Assembly: GCA_030762935.1 (NCBI GenBank)
Contig: CM060880.1
Location: forward strand, 11,132,501-11,196,500
Length of the DNA stretch: 64,000 bases
Direction: 5' to 3'
Origin: Hymenopus coronatus
Lineage: Eukaryota > Arthropoda > Insecta > Mantodea > Hymenopodidae
How positions within the stretch are numbered: position 1 is the first letter of the stretch; each line of letters opens with the position of its first letter. The translations under genes were made by a program, and so were the position numbers. This document shows positions 34,501 to 44,594 of this stretch, one piece after another. The notes beneath the pieces are model-generated. The model had not been told where the DNA came from, searched no databases, and saw nothing but the letters and a program-made list of their open reading frames with translations.

Positions 34501-37500
34501 AACGATAGTCAAATCTTTTAAAAGCTAGTTGCCACGTGGTTGAAATCCATTTCTATGCTAGGCCAGCAGTTTACAACTTTTCATGTGAGAAAAGTTTAAA
34601 TATTTTAAATCTGAAACAAATAACAAAGAATACCTCAGAAATTGTCAATAAATTGCGTGTTTTAACGTGATCTACAGTTTTTGTGGTAAGCTTTTGTCTA
34701 TCTCTTACGGTTTACCAGTTACCCAAATTCAGCAAAATTCATTCAGAATAAAGAACTCTTCAGAGGCTATCCCCAGATACTTCAAGATATACGTGTTATT
34801 TGCCACATAAATACCCTTAATATACGGCATTTTAATCAAAAACGTTAGTCATTTTTGAGAAGCTTAAACTTTTCCAAATTTTTCCATGTATAGGGTAGTT
34901 TTGGGTGGGGGGATTGTTCTCAAAATCTTCGTGTCGCATCACTGAAAGATGCTAAACTTAAATACCAAGTTTGGTACTTTTCGTTTTTGAGTTATCGTGT
35001 TCACAGGGATCTTTTTCCAAAAATGCTAAAGGGAGAACCTAAAACATGTATTTTCGGTGAAATCTCGATATCGAATTTTTGGGTGGAATGCAATACGTTC
35101 TCTATACACGATGTACATAGTACGTGTAGAGAAAGTAAAGATGTGAAGGTTAACTGTACCTTGTGGAGAATGTGTTGAAGTGAAACCGCCGTCCTGCTGA
35201 GGGCGACACAAATGAGGTGCCAGAAGGCGGGCAGGGAGAATCTTACAATGTCCAGATACACCTCCTTCACCAACACTGCCCAGTCCATGTGTCCGAATAC
35301 CATCTGGTAGCCAAGCTCGTACACGAAGGCTGACAGAGGAATGACAACCGTCAGGACCCACGCTCGGCGCTTCAGCCTCAGAGTTAGGGTACATCCAGTC
35401 ACTCTCCGGTACTCCGTCTGCTCAACGAGGAATTTGTCCATGCCAAATAAATACAAAAAAAAAATCTGATGTGTTACACTCACATGCCTTTCTCTAGCTA
35501 CTCTACAAACAAGCTTCAAAAGATAATTCTTCTTTCAACACTCGCTAATCGAGATAAACATTACCAGAATGTTATTATTTAGTTCCTTATAAGTAGAAAA
35601 GAACTAAGGGAATGCACTATGCTAAAATGATAGTCAAATGCTTTAAAAGCTGTCGTTATGCGATTTTCTTTGCAAATCGCTTCTTTGCTTGGCCAGGAGT
35701 AGAACAAAAGAAAAACGGACGCTCCAGTCTGAGAAAAGTTTAAGTACTTCACAACTGAAACTCATAACAAGGAATATCTCGAAAACGGTAAGCTCCAAGA
35801 AAAGAATGTATACGACATAATTGGTGTATTGTAACAAAACCTACAGTTTTTGTACAGTAAGTTTTTGTACTAGTTATGCCAAATTAAGCAAAATTCATCC
35901 AGAATCAATAGGGGATTTAACCGTTTTTCGTTTTTGAGCTATGCTGTCCACAGACCCATACACACACGCGGACACACACGGACCTGTTTCTTAAATGCTT
36001 TTTTTGGACTTAGGGGGTCCTAAAACATATATTTCCTGTGAAATCTCGATATCGAATTTTTGGGTAGAATACAATACATCTCTATCCCTAAGTACACTGT
36101 ACATATAGAAAGTAAACATCTTATGTGTTCCATTCGCATGACTTTCTCTACATCTCTGCAATAAATTATTGTTAAAAAGCTTATTCTTTTACTTACCTAA
36201 TGCTAATAGACAAAAAATTGGCAGAAAGGGTCTTACTACCTACTTCCTTGTAAGTAGAAGAGAAATAAGGAGTACCATAAGCTAAACCGATTGTTGAATC
36301 TTTTAAAAACTGGTTGCTATGTGATTGAAGTACCTTTATTAGACAAATTCGCGTATGAGAAAAGTATAGGTAAGTATTTTAAAGCTGAAACTAATAATAA
36401 GGAATATCTCAAAAATGTTCAAGTCTACGAAAATAAAGGTATAAAACATAAATTGTGTATTTTATGCAAATTTCCGCAAAATTCATCTACAGTAAATATG
36501 TCTTCAGAGGCTATTCACAGAAAATTGAAGATGTAAATTTTATTTGTTACATCAATATTTTAAATATAAGAGATTTTAATCAAAATCTTTAGAACCATTT
36601 TTGAGAAAATCAAAACTTTCGAAAAATGTTCCATGTAAAGTGTAGTTGAGGTTGGAGGAATTTTCTTGAAACTCTTCGTGTCGCATCCTTGGAAGATACC
36701 AAATTGACTTTTCGTTTTTGAGCTATGCTGCCCACAGACACACATGGACATTTTCTAAAAATGTTATGTTTTATTCAGGGAGTCTCAAAACAGGTATTTT
36801 CAGTGAAATCTAGGGTATCGAACTTTGGGTGCTTACAATTTTACCAGTCACACAATATTCCGCAAAATTCATCCAGAATAAAGAGGTATTTAGAGGTTAT
36901 TCCCAGAAAATTCAAGATATGCATTTTATTTGCAATATAAATATCTTTAATATACGGTATTTTAGTCAAAATTGTTAGAGCCATTTTTGAGAAAATTCGA
37001 TTTTTTTCCATGTAAAGGTAGTTTGGTGTTGGTGGATTTTTCTCGAAAGCTTCGTGTTGCATCCCTGAAAGATACTAAATTTAAATATCAAGTTTGGCAT
37101 TTTACCGACTTTTCGTTTTTGATTTACCGTGTTCACAGACACGCGTACACACTCATGCGGACCTTTTTTCTGAAAATGCTGTTTTAAGATAAAGGGGACT
37201 ATAAAACGTGTATTTCCGGTGAAATCTCGTATCCAATTTTTGGGTGGAATGCAATACTTTCCCTATACACCAATACACCACGTAACAAGGATAACGATAT
37301 TCAGTGTCACAAAATGGCGTACATGGTATAGTTTATGCTTTCATTATAAGATGCCTGTACTGACCTCTAGCTCTACCCACTGTTGCAGATAGCCGGCCAG
37401 TTTGCCCGTTTCCGTCCAGTTGAAGAGAGGTATACAAATAACGAGGAGGAAGTAAGATGCTGCCATTACTGTGAAGAGGCTCGCGCTAAAAGCACTATAG

Positions 37501-40500
37501 CCGGCCATGATACTACTGAGGCGCCGCACCATGGTAAACCAGAGAAGTAACATCTCAGATGCGTACACGAATACAGCAATCAGCATGGCCATGGACATCA
37601 GACGATATCTGGGCACCCCTGTAACATCCATAAATCTTGTTAAAGTAAGTAAAAGATTATTATTTTATTTATTTGTTTATTATTATTTATTAGGTGAAGC
37701 TAACACTGATATAGACAGTAGGGAACGACACTCCAAAAAGGAAATATGCTACATATGGAAACTATGGGCATTAGTGAAACGAAAATATATTAAAATCTTT
37801 AAAGGGTAAAATCAGGTTACATGAAACAAAACACATGTTACAGCTACCACCTCTATCCGTTTTAACCAATTTATAAATGAGATTGATATAACGTAAGCAC
37901 ACAGCGTTCACTGTCAGCATCTATGGCTTACTTTTTACTTTCTCTACACGTATTATGTAAATAGTGTATAGAGAATGTAGGTATTGCACCCAAATTTCGG
38001 TACGCAGATTTCACCGTAAATACATTTTTTGGGACACCCTGAATACAAAAAAGCGTTTTTAGAAAAATGGCAAGGTGTGTGTGTGTGTGTGGGGGGGGGG
38101 GGCGGGGGTCTGTGTGTGTGTGTGTGTCTGTGGGCAGTATAGCTCAAAACGAAAAGTCTTTTAAACATCAAACTTGATATTTAAGTTGAGTATCTTCCAG
38201 GGATGCGACACGAAGATTATCACGAAACCAGCCCCCCCCCACCATCATAAACTACCCTTTACATGGGAAAAATATCGAAAATTTTTATTTTCTCAAAAAT
38301 GACTAACGATTTCGATTAAGATCTCTTATATTTAAGATATTTACAAGGCCAATAATATGCATATCTTGAATTTTCTGGGAATAGCCGCTAAAGACCTTTA
38401 TTCTGGGTGATTTTTATTCGGGTATCCTGTACCCAACAAGCTTTATATTGAGCCTCCGTTTCCTCATCGGGCTCCACAGTAATCTGTGCCATTTGCCTTT
38501 TTCTTCACATTTTAACGTTAATTTAGACGTGTCTTGCAAATTGAGTGTAATAGTGTGAGCTTCCAAGATAATAATTGCCTTATATTGATTCACGAAATCC
38601 GCACCTGGTGGAAGATCATGAGCAAATTCCTTAACTATGAGAACGTTTTCTCAAAGGGATGCCTTCCTTTTGAAAGTATAGTCTCGTAGAATTGCAGGCG
38701 TTTAAGAGCTTGTTGTCTGCTGTCCATAATATTAAGATTTTGGGTTGTGGTGGTTGGGTGTGGTTACAAATCTTTCCTGGATTATACTTACAGTGTCAAA
38801 CAAAATTCTTATGGTCTGGTTGTCAGACATTGCACCTACCTTGTATTGTGAGTACATTGACCGGCTGAATGAGTGAGGTCATATGACTGTGTATCAGTGG
38901 AAATAGTCGTCACAGAATTTATTCCTGTGACGTACTTTGCTTGTTGGGTGCAGTGGTTGCCTGCAGTTGAGAGTCTACCCGCAATTTTTTACATCGGAAG
39001 CATATAGAGCGGCCGTCCGTTATGTGGCCGTTTTGGTTATGTCTGCCCCATGTACCCGTTTTCCGGGTTTAGACATTTTCTGTCTGGTTGATTGAACTGT
39101 GTTGAGTAAAATTATTACTGGGACTAAAGTTACCTCGGGCGCAGACACACCTTATAGTGTAATTTCGGGTGATTGATGCCGAAATTATCCCTGGGTTTGA
39201 GCACGTCACAGCGGCATTCGTTGTGTTTGCTGCTGGAGATTGCGAACCTCTTTTGCTAGATTAGCAACGGGATTTACTGTACTCGTATTACTGACGAGAG
39301 CAACCGTAGTGGACCTAAGCGGTGGGAGAAGATCCACACGCTGTCCCGCCAGATATCTTGGAGCTTCTATGCGGCGTACAAATTTAGTCAGATTCCCCAC
39401 TGTTTGAGGACCGACTGGTAGCACTTGTTTAAGAAGAGATGACTTTAACCCACACATAATGGCGGGGTTGTTTGCTCGTTTGTTGGCAGAGCACCAAGGT
39501 GGGTTCAGCAAGGTCTTGAACATTTTGACGAAGACATTCAAGTTCTTCTGGGCTGCCCATGCGTGCTCAATATATCTGTGGGCGACAGTTTTGAACCAGT
39601 TGGCGGCAGCTTCCTGCAGGTAACATGATAGTTTGTTTTTTGCAGTTTTCATCCTAACCATTGACTGCTGCTATAGTTTCGAAATTACAATGACAGGTAG
39701 AAATGTACTGACGGCTTTACCCTTAAACAACACCAGGTTCGATGAATGGGCGTGCAAATGATACTGGATTGGTCATGATTGTTTCTTGGAGGCCGAGGTT
39801 CCAGCCAATGCTTCCGATGCAGCTCCTGCAAGATCTCAACTTGACACATTCTCCAAGGTGAGTCCATACAGGAATACTTAACCATTGTTGCTAATGTGAT
39901 ACTTTCCGCTTAGAAGCATGGCCCGAACTACTGCACACCATCAACTCAGGATCATGTAGTTAAACATATGCAATTGGTAAGCTTAACACGAGTGCCTCTT
40001 CCATCTGATTCCTTAAAACTGTTTCCCCTGGTCATCATCCCCTAGGTTTATGATATATGTTGGAGGCGCGATTTCGATCCTCGGTTGTCATCGTGAGACG
40101 CCCAACTCTGAGGACAGTTATGGCGTACAGAATTCTTAATAACTGTCAAAGCGAACAAAGTACTGTGTCTTTTTAAAATTGAGATTTCTTTAACCTAAGT
40201 GCATTAACATCATGCATTAAAGTTAACCATGAAATGCGATACCATTACTATAGGACTGTTAGTTTTATTGTGGTTAGTCTTTGGTATTCAGTTTTGCAAA
40301 TAACAGGAGTTATAAGGCTTCCTAACGGGTGTTATTGCAGGGATCCTCATTTTTCATGAGTATATGGAGTTATTGTCAGAATTTCAAAGTGATAGCCCGG
40401 TTAGTACTGGAATTCGGAAATTGATTGGAGACATTTCAGGGCAACCTAGAAGCATACGCTGTTGCTGTTAAGGATGTAAAGCTATTATCACCCGAACTTG

Positions 40501-41444
40501 CAGATTTACACCGGTCCATGTCCAATTTTAATCAGGGTCGTTAGAGACACACTTAAGAAATCAAAAAAAATTTTTAAATGTTCCAGTAAAAGGTGGTTTT
40601 GGGTGGGGGAATTTACTTGAAAATCTTCTTGTCGCATCCTTGAAAGAAGAACTTAAATATCAAGTTTGGTATTCAACGGACTCTTCGTTTTTGAGTCACG
40701 CTGTTCACAGAGACACAAATTCACTACGGACACACAAACGCTCACGTAATTCGTATTCAAGGAACCTTAAAGCCTATATTTCCAGTGAAATCTCGACATT
40801 GAATTTTTGGGTGGAATGTAATACCACCGCTACTTACTATACATGGTAGAGATAGTAAAACGAATTAATTTTAGTTTTACTTGACTTGCAGAAGACCATG
40901 AATATTAGATTGTACTTATTTTACGTTCAGCTTTTTATGTTACAAGAGCTTTGGAAATGTTTGGCTGCTTCGTTTCGTAAGCACTCGGCTACGGATAAAT
41001 TCCGCACATTAAATTAGAGTTTACAAGGTTAAATTCCAATAACTTAATTTTTGGGATGCTGAACGAATTAGAACACAGACGTGTTCGAAATAAGCAAAAG
41101 GTTGTTAAATGATCAGCAGAACGCCGTAATCAATGTATCAAGAACCCGCATTTGAAATACACAAGTATTTTAAATATAAGATAACTCACCTTTTATGAAA
41201 GTTAAGGGAAATACACCTGTTGCTCTCAGGACGAATATAACTGGACGCAGATCCTTGTAGAGTTCATCCTGAGGGAGCATCTCGACCTTTCCTGTGAAAT
41301 AGATCGGGGCTCTGTGGTAATATAGCTGTTATTATTAAGTTAACACAGTGAACACCAAACCTTACCTTTAACGGGAACATGGTGTACCCGAGTGTTGGGC
41401 GACAGACGTATCTCCTGGGCCCACATTACGTTCTTACTGACCAG
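25437..41444 (-). CDS. Gr-II: gustatory receptor, CO2-receptor-like, 8 coding exons
   Basis: Eight minus-strand exons join in frame: 41366-41444, 41190-41291, 37365-37618, 35160-35417, 30943-31215, 28239-28310, 25624-25713 and 25437-25535. They give 408 codons with phases 1,1,0,0,0,0,0, the same as Gr-III. Landmarks are LYKDLRPVIFVLRATGVFPL (exon 2), LWLQLSRLASQTGRVLC and FIICDSA (exon 5), DLGGYAEANRHML (exon 7) and TYLVVLLQF (exon 8). Exon 7 lacks the PP of its paralogues. At the position of the start codon in Gr-III and Gr-IV this gene has CTG; the first in-frame ATG is six codons later (41426), giving 402 residues. No frameshift or stop was found, so it may still be functional. Confidence 0.78.
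25624..25713 (-). CDS. Gr-II exon 7 (30-codon exon)
   Basis: Acceptor TTTTGTTTCAG, 90 bp, donor TCG|GTAAGT. It encodes LNNFAHVIHTRDTAIDLGGY and AEANRHMLIS; the GYxxxNR core is kept but the PP motif is replaced by RD. Confidence 0.82.
25880..26340 (+). repeat. Hairpin-ended element, 3' truncated
   Basis: Internal part in plus orientation, ending in a poly-T run at 26331-26345 after the GCGCACACGCGG tract; the hairpin is absent. Confidence 0.6.
26400..27050 (+). pseudogene. hAT-like (ZBED/GTF2I-repeat type) transposase remnant
   Basis: The plus strand contains, across frames, a basic stretch then FINNPFASVDITQLGGATCE, LEELKSS, and MKFKQLLDSGGQDKYPIIES. This follows the C-terminal NPFxxDV, ELxELQ and KYPxL order of hAT-derived ZBED5-like transposases, just upstream of where their LFGSTYxCE block would come. 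Several stops make it dead. Identification is by motif order only. Confidence 0.45.
27062..27772 (-). repeat. Hairpin-ended element, near-full copy
   Basis: Begins ACTTTCTCTATATGTACTAT and ends GGAACACATCAGA, with T-runs on both flanks (TTTTT on the left, TTTTT on the right). Internal deletion relative to full copies; an 18-bp T run lies at 27511-27528. Confidence 0.75.
28239..28310 (-). CDS. Gr-II exon 6 (24-codon mini-exon)
   Basis: Acceptor GATTTGTGTTACAG, 72 bp encoding IGSAFLDNLLTMKMDTENLE and LQYE, donor GAG|GTATGC. Same size as Gr-III exon 6. Confidence 0.78.
28320..29600. other. Intron between Gr-II exons 5 and 6, no feature seen
   Basis: AT-rich, no coding capacity, no known repeat recognised beyond short homopolymer and pyrimidine-rich tracts (29275-29310). 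Confidence 0.4.
29640..30345. repeat. About 60-bp minisatellite built from exon end plus splice donor (Gr-II exon 5)
   Basis: About 12 units of 57-65 bp lie directly downstream of Gr-II exon 5. On the minus strand each decodes as FIICDSANxTSFK followed by GTGAGTTT, i.e. the last 13 codons of the exon plus its donor. Donor positions on the plus strand are marked by AACTCACCTTG at about 29707, 29769, 29888, 29945 and variants through 30333. Three further units lie nearer the exon (30836-30942) beyond two inserted SINEs. Some units have lost the GT. Confidence 0.85.
30345..30590 (+). repeat. SINE family A, inserted in the donor minisatellite
   Basis: GCGGGTTCAAATCCCGTGGA, TTTTTCGGGCGTGAAAATCC and GCTTCCTTCGGAAGGAAAAT match the copy at 18945. 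Its 5' head is truncated; minisatellite sequence (AACTCAATTT) resumes after it. Confidence 0.75.
30612..30835 (+). repeat. tRNA-derived SINE, family B
   Basis: GGGTAGCTCAATTGGTTAGA and GGGGATTCTAACCC form a tRNA-like head; the body has GATAGCCCCTTACCAG and CACCGGCGGCGTTGATGTGG. Partial copy at 48410-48520. GAAGGAGG flanks it on both sides (30605 and 30841), perhaps its target duplication. Confidence 0.7.
30836..30942. repeat. Donor minisatellite, exon-proximal units
   Basis: Contains the two units next to Gr-II exon 5, including the in-frame alternative donor AAG|GTGAGT at 30898. The SINE insertions separate them from the main array. Confidence 0.8.
30943..31215 (-). CDS. Gr-II exon 5 (helices 5-6)
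   Basis: Acceptor ATAATCATATCCAG, 91 codons beginning EVHKSRATVRRY and ending FIICDSASRATFK, donor AAG|GTGAGT. A second consensus donor 45 bp downstream (30898) is in frame and would add 15 residues. The donor region is the founder of the adjoining minisatellite. Confidence 0.87.
31365..31600 (+). repeat. SINE family F copy
   Basis: Has GATAGTAGCTCAGTGGTTCA and the tail TTTTTCAGTCTGACTCTACC; the B box is deleted. Lies about 150 bp upstream of Gr-II exon 5. Confidence 0.6.
31610..32160. other. Gr-II intron, no feature seen
   Basis: No coding region or repeat is supported between the SINE and the mariner. Confidence 0.35.
32170..33384 (-). mobile_element. mariner element with intact terminal inverted repeats
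   Basis: The 1215-bp element begins CGAGGGTCGGCTGATAAGAC and its other end is the inverse with one mismatch across about 29 bp. It is flanked by TA on both sides, the mariner target duplication. The transposase runs on the minus strand. The right end lies exactly inside the hairpin arm of a hairpin-ended element (TATAGAGAAGG follows). Confidence 0.9.
32235..33206 (-). pseudogene. mariner transposase, broken
   Basis: The start MEDLEKRAVIKHFHLNGLTL is at 33206. A frameshift near 33100 precedes IKRWVAEFKMGRTSTSDEPR, the helix-turn-helix region. The first catalytic acid is in ITMDKTWIHQ. The reading frame breaks after KGKSS..., and the block that should hold the second catalytic acid (HQDNAPVH) is deleted. 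The third block PPYSPDLAPSDYHLFPNLK and a GDYVEK ending before TAA at 32235 remain. It cannot encode an active enzyme. Confidence 0.9.
33385..34193 (-). repeat. Hairpin-ended element, split by the mariner insertion
   Basis: Starts TAGAGAAGGTATTG, i.e. inside the hairpin arm, and ends CCAACACCTCAGAG. The missing outer arm is not found on the far side of the mariner, so part was lost. Confidence 0.7.
34305..35136 (+). repeat. Hairpin-ended element, full copy
   Basis: Starts TCTCATGTTACATTCACATG and ends with the hairpin and GAGAAAGT. Its hairpin end is 24 bp from the donor of Gr-II exon 4. Confidence 0.75.
35160..35417 (-). CDS. Gr-II exon 4
   Basis: Acceptor GTTGAGCAG, 86 codons beginning TEYRRVTGCTLTLRLKRR and ending LQHILHK, donor AAG|GTACAG. 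Hairpin-ended elements terminate 24 bp downstream and about 48 bp upstream. Confidence 0.85.
35465..36113 (+). repeat. Hairpin-ended element copy
   Basis: Starts TCTGATGTGTTACACTCACA about 48 bp upstream of Gr-II exon 4 and ends ATAGAAAGT; a roughly 200-bp internal deletion. Confidence 0.7.
36119..36832 (+). repeat. Hairpin-ended element, hairpin lost, tandem to previous
   Basis: Starts TCTTATGTGTTCCATTCGCA only five bases after the previous copy, head to tail. Its 3' end is cut at GGGTGCTTACAA. Confidence 0.7.
36838..37280 (+). repeat. Hairpin-ended element, 3' half
   Basis: Internal start (ACCAGTCACACAAT) to a decayed hairpin near CCCTATACACCAATACACC; the third member of a tandem run 35465-37280. 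Confidence 0.65.
37365..37618 (-). CDS. Gr-II exon 3 (helices 1-2)
   Basis: Acceptor GGATGTTACAG, 254 bp, donor GAG|GTCAGT; begins GVPRYRLMSMAML and ends LQQWVELE. Two clear hydrophobic segments. Confidence 0.87.
37937..38415 (-). repeat. Hairpin-ended element, hairpin half
   Basis: Starts ACTTTCTCTACACGTATTAT and has GT and poly-G tracts at 38074-38130. The other half is lost where Gag-like sequence begins. Confidence 0.7.
38430..39890 (-). pseudogene. LTR retrotransposon Gag-like remnant
   Basis: A 152-codon minus-strand frame (39661-39206) contains LQEAAANWFKTVAHRYI and FVRRIEAPRYLAGQRV, typical of a Gypsy-type capsid. Downstream, in another frame near 39040-38960, NGHITDGRSICFRCKK resembles the nucleocapsid region. 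Stops and frameshifts follow into a possible protease area. No LTRs were recognised. It lies in Gr-II intron 2. Confidence 0.6.
39900..40500. other. Gr-II intron, no feature seen
   Basis: No ORF, SINE head or element terminus recognised. Confidence 0.35.
40525..40858 (+). repeat. Hairpin-ended element, 3' part
   Basis: Has the GGTTTTGGGTGGGGGAATTT, CTTGTCGCATCCTTG and GAATTTTTGGGTGGAATG blocks and a reduced hairpin end (CATGGTAGAGATAGT). Confidence 0.65.
41190..41291 (-). CDS. Gr-II exon 2
   Basis: Acceptor CTATTTCACAG; two bases, 33 codons (KVEMLPQDELYKDLRPVIF...), one base; donor G|GTGAGT. Phase 1 on both sides fits exons 1 and 3. Confidence 0.8.
41366..41444 (-). CDS. Gr-II exon 1 (start codon uncertain)
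   Basis: By alignment to Gr-IV (MVSRNKS...PNTGV) this exon reads LVSKNVMWAQEIRLSPNTRV and ends VPVK plus one base at donor G|GTAAGG. The aligned start is CTG at 41444; ATG at 41426 is the first Met. An in-frame TGA lies three codons upstream of the aligned start. Confidence 0.55.
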
Positions 41445-41762
41445 CGTGGTCCGTTCTCAGGTTGATTGTGTTGTGTTCTACAAGGAGGTCGTGAATCGAT
41501 CCGACTTTCTGATGAGCGTCATATATCATCTTCGGATATAAACATGTTTATGGGAATGAAGGTGTTATTTCCTAAAATGTAAGTCAGTTTGGCTGAAAAT
41601 CTTCGCTCAACATTGTGTTATGTTTTAAATTTCGTTTCAGGTATAATTTTGTTTTCTTTGTAGGTACAAAGGCGGATACAGGAATTCGTATGGTTAGTCC
41701 CATATTTAGCGCCTGTTCAGTATATGTTAGCTTTGAAATGTCGTACTTATTCCGAGATATTA

Positions 41763-41788
41763 CAAAAAAAAAAAAAAAAAAAAAAAAC
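41763..41788. repeat. Poly-A run
   Basis: About 25 consecutive A's upstream of Gr-II, possibly the tail of an unrecognised retroposon. Confidence 0.9.
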
Positions 41789-41934
41789 TATACAGCGACA
41801 GCGCCTCAAGAAAATTACACAAGTAATGAACTTTTCGTATCAGTAATAGAGAACAGCTTGGCAGTGGATGATGCTACGGAAAAAATTTATTTGAAATAAA
41901 TTCTGTGTATGAATGAGATATCCATGTTTTAGTA

Positions 41935-42710
41935 TTACAGTGTACATAGTAGGTACAGAAGATATTGTATTCCATCGAAAAATTCGATACAGAGATTTCG
42001 ACGGAAATATATGTTTTGAGACCCTTCAGTTCAACAACAACAAAAATTTTAGAAAAAGATAGCTACATGTATGTGTGTTTGTGTCCATGTGTCTGTGAAC
42101 AACACAATTAAAAAAACAAAGAGTCCGTTAAACACTAAACTTGGTATGCGACAAGAGTTTCAGGAGAATATACCACTGTAACTACCGTTTAGATGGAGTA
42201 TTTTTCGAAAATGTTGTTTTTCTCAAAAAACGGGCAAACCTTTTTGATTAAAGTACCTTAAGTTTAAAAATTTTCCTGAAAAATGAAATGTAAACTTGAA
42301 TTTTCTGGGAATAGCCATTCTGAATGATTTTTGCAAAACTTTTGTATAACTGGTAAACCTCAAGGGATATACAAAAAATGCAGATCTTATTAAAACATGC
42401 AATTTAGGTCATATACATTTTTTGCAGATTTAACCATTTTTGAGACACTCCTTCTTATTGGTTTCAGTTTTAAAATATTTTTCTCATATGGAAATTTGTA
42501 AGCTCCTGTCCATGCATAGAAACGGATTTCAACCACATGGCAACCAGCTTTTAAAAGATTTGACTATCGCTTTAGCCTAATGTATTTCTTTAATTAATAA
42601 AGACAATTTCTGCTAATGCTTATCTCGATTATCATGAAGTAGATATAAGAATAAGTTTTTAACAACAATAATTTGTTACAGAGATGTAGACAAAGTCATG
42701 TGATTCGTAA
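41935..42710 (-). repeat. Hairpin-ended element copy
   Basis: Begins with a decayed hairpin (GTACATAGTAGGTACAGAAG) and ends GACAAAGTCATGTGA; the outermost TCTGATG end is eroded. Confidence 0.65.
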
Positions 42711-42714
42711 TGGA

Positions 42715-43690
42715 ATTAGGTTTCAGAAGTTTGTCATCTCTTTAACTACAGAAAACACTGCTATTTTATGACACATGTTAAACCAAAGTACATGAATTTG
42801 CTTAGTCTATAGGCCTAGGGTTTTAACAAGAATGAAATGACACGATCTGTCGAAGTAAAAGGTAAAATAAACACCTCAATAACTCATTGACGATGTGACA
42901 GGTTTTGTGGGAAAGCGTGTCAAGAAAGAGAACGGTAAGAAACAGTATTATAAATTACCCTTTCACCACTCAGTCTTACACACTCAATATTTTTTTTATA
43001 TTTCAAATTCCCCGCTTATTATTTTGTGAATGATATTGATTTGCAATGAATTTTATGACATAAAACACACACTCTATCATACTCTGAAGTGTTAAATTAA
43101 TAAAAACATTACATCCGAGGTGCAGCCCATTTCTTTAAATGGAAAAAACATAATACTTTGGTTTCATTTTTCGTAAATATTGAAATTATATTTTATCTAA
43201 ATCGTAAGAAAATTTTGTATTTTTTAGGCTGTTCCAAAATAACTTTGGCACTATTTAAATGTTTACAATGCTTTGTCCATATTAGCTATAAAACTGGTAT
43301 TCCGAGGCATACGTTTTAAAATGAACCACAAGTACATTAGGAAAACAATTAATACAAAATTCATCATGAAACAATGTATCCGTTTTGAATAATGCAATTG
43401 AAAATATTTTCTGCTAAACTGCATTTTCAGTATTTAATATTCCATATCAAATAACGTTTAAAATATACGAGTAATAGTTATGTGCTGAAATTTTCTTTAT
43501 CACATTAGTTATAAAATGTAAATACAATTTTAATTATTTGAGACTATATAAATATTTGTCTAATCATCTACGTTTTGTTAAGAATACGAAAAAATTTTAA
43601 AAATTGCGTATTCTCATAGTTCAATGTTTTCTAAGCATGGTTTTGTCTATTTTAACGTTTCCTTGCAATATACGGCTGCCAAAACTAAAT
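42715..43690. other. Gr-I to Gr-II intergenic region, AT-rich
   Basis: Very AT-rich, no recognised gene. TTTTTTAGGCTGTTCCAAAA near 43222 could be a transposon edge but its partner was not found. Confidence 0.35.
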
Positions 43691-43699
43691 CTAATAAAG

Positions 43700-44115
43700 T
43701 TGATTTCAATGTGGTATTTACGGAAAATTCAAGATGTACATTTTATTGTTAGTATAAATATGTTTCCTATATGTCAATGTCATATAATAAAAATCCTTAG
43801 TCATTTTAGAGAAAATAAAAAATAAAAAAGCTTTTTCAAGTAAAGAAATAGTTTGGGAGGGGATATTTTCTGGAAAAATCTTCATGTCTCATCGTTGGAA
43901 GATTCTAAAATGAAACCCCTAGGTTTGTAACTATCCGATTTTTCATTTATTAGCTATGTTTGTCACACATGTGAGATCACAAGAATCTGTTTTAAAATTG
44001 ATATACATATTATTATTATTATTATTATTTGTGGGACCTCATATATTTCTGATGAAACGTCGATATTGAATATTTTCTTGAAATACAATACTTCCTGTAC
44101 ATGGAAGTGGTAGAA
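43700..44115 (+). repeat. Diverged hairpin-ended element fragment
   Basis: Internal part in plus orientation, with an ATT microsatellite at 44010-44028 replacing the GT tract region; the hairpin is replaced by TACTTCCTGTACATGGAAGT. Confidence 0.5.
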
Positions 44116-44483
44116 AATGTAATATAATAAAAAATGAAAGGAAAGAAAGAGATAAGAAGTAAAACTGCCAGAAATAAATACTGTGGATGCAAAAAGCTAT
44201 GAATATATAATTGCATTTATTTACGATCATAATTCTCATATCTTGACATACTAAACTATAGTATTACATTTATTGTTTTTTAAAGAAAGGACTTACAAAA
44301 GAAACCCTTTTTTATATAAATTAAGAATATACCACAGCTGATTTTGATAATTCAAAGCATCCCCACAAAATTAAATATGAAGTTGCATGCTAGTTCCCCT
44401 GTTGATTAGGCAACTTCTCCTTCACATCTGTTATGCTCGTCAGCCACGATACCCAGGCGTTTCTTGTATATTCTTTGAATAGC

Positions 44484-44594
44484 TCATGTTCCAACGGCTG
44501 TATGTGAGACGTTTGTCAAGCTGCCGTTTTCTGGTATAGATGACAATTTGAACTGTAGAAGGACGACTAGGTAGGTTACGAGGTTTGAAACAAG
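44484..44594 (-). CDS. Gr-I exon 7 (C-terminus)
   Basis: Acceptor CTTCTCTGTTTCAG, then LVSNLVTYLVVLLQFKLSSI and a 16-residue tail to TGA at 44484-44486. A minus-strand AATAAA lies at 44269-44274, about 210 bp downstream. Confidence 0.88.
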   Translation of the reverse strand, partial: LVSNLVTYLVVLLQFKLSSIPENGSLTNVSHTAVGT

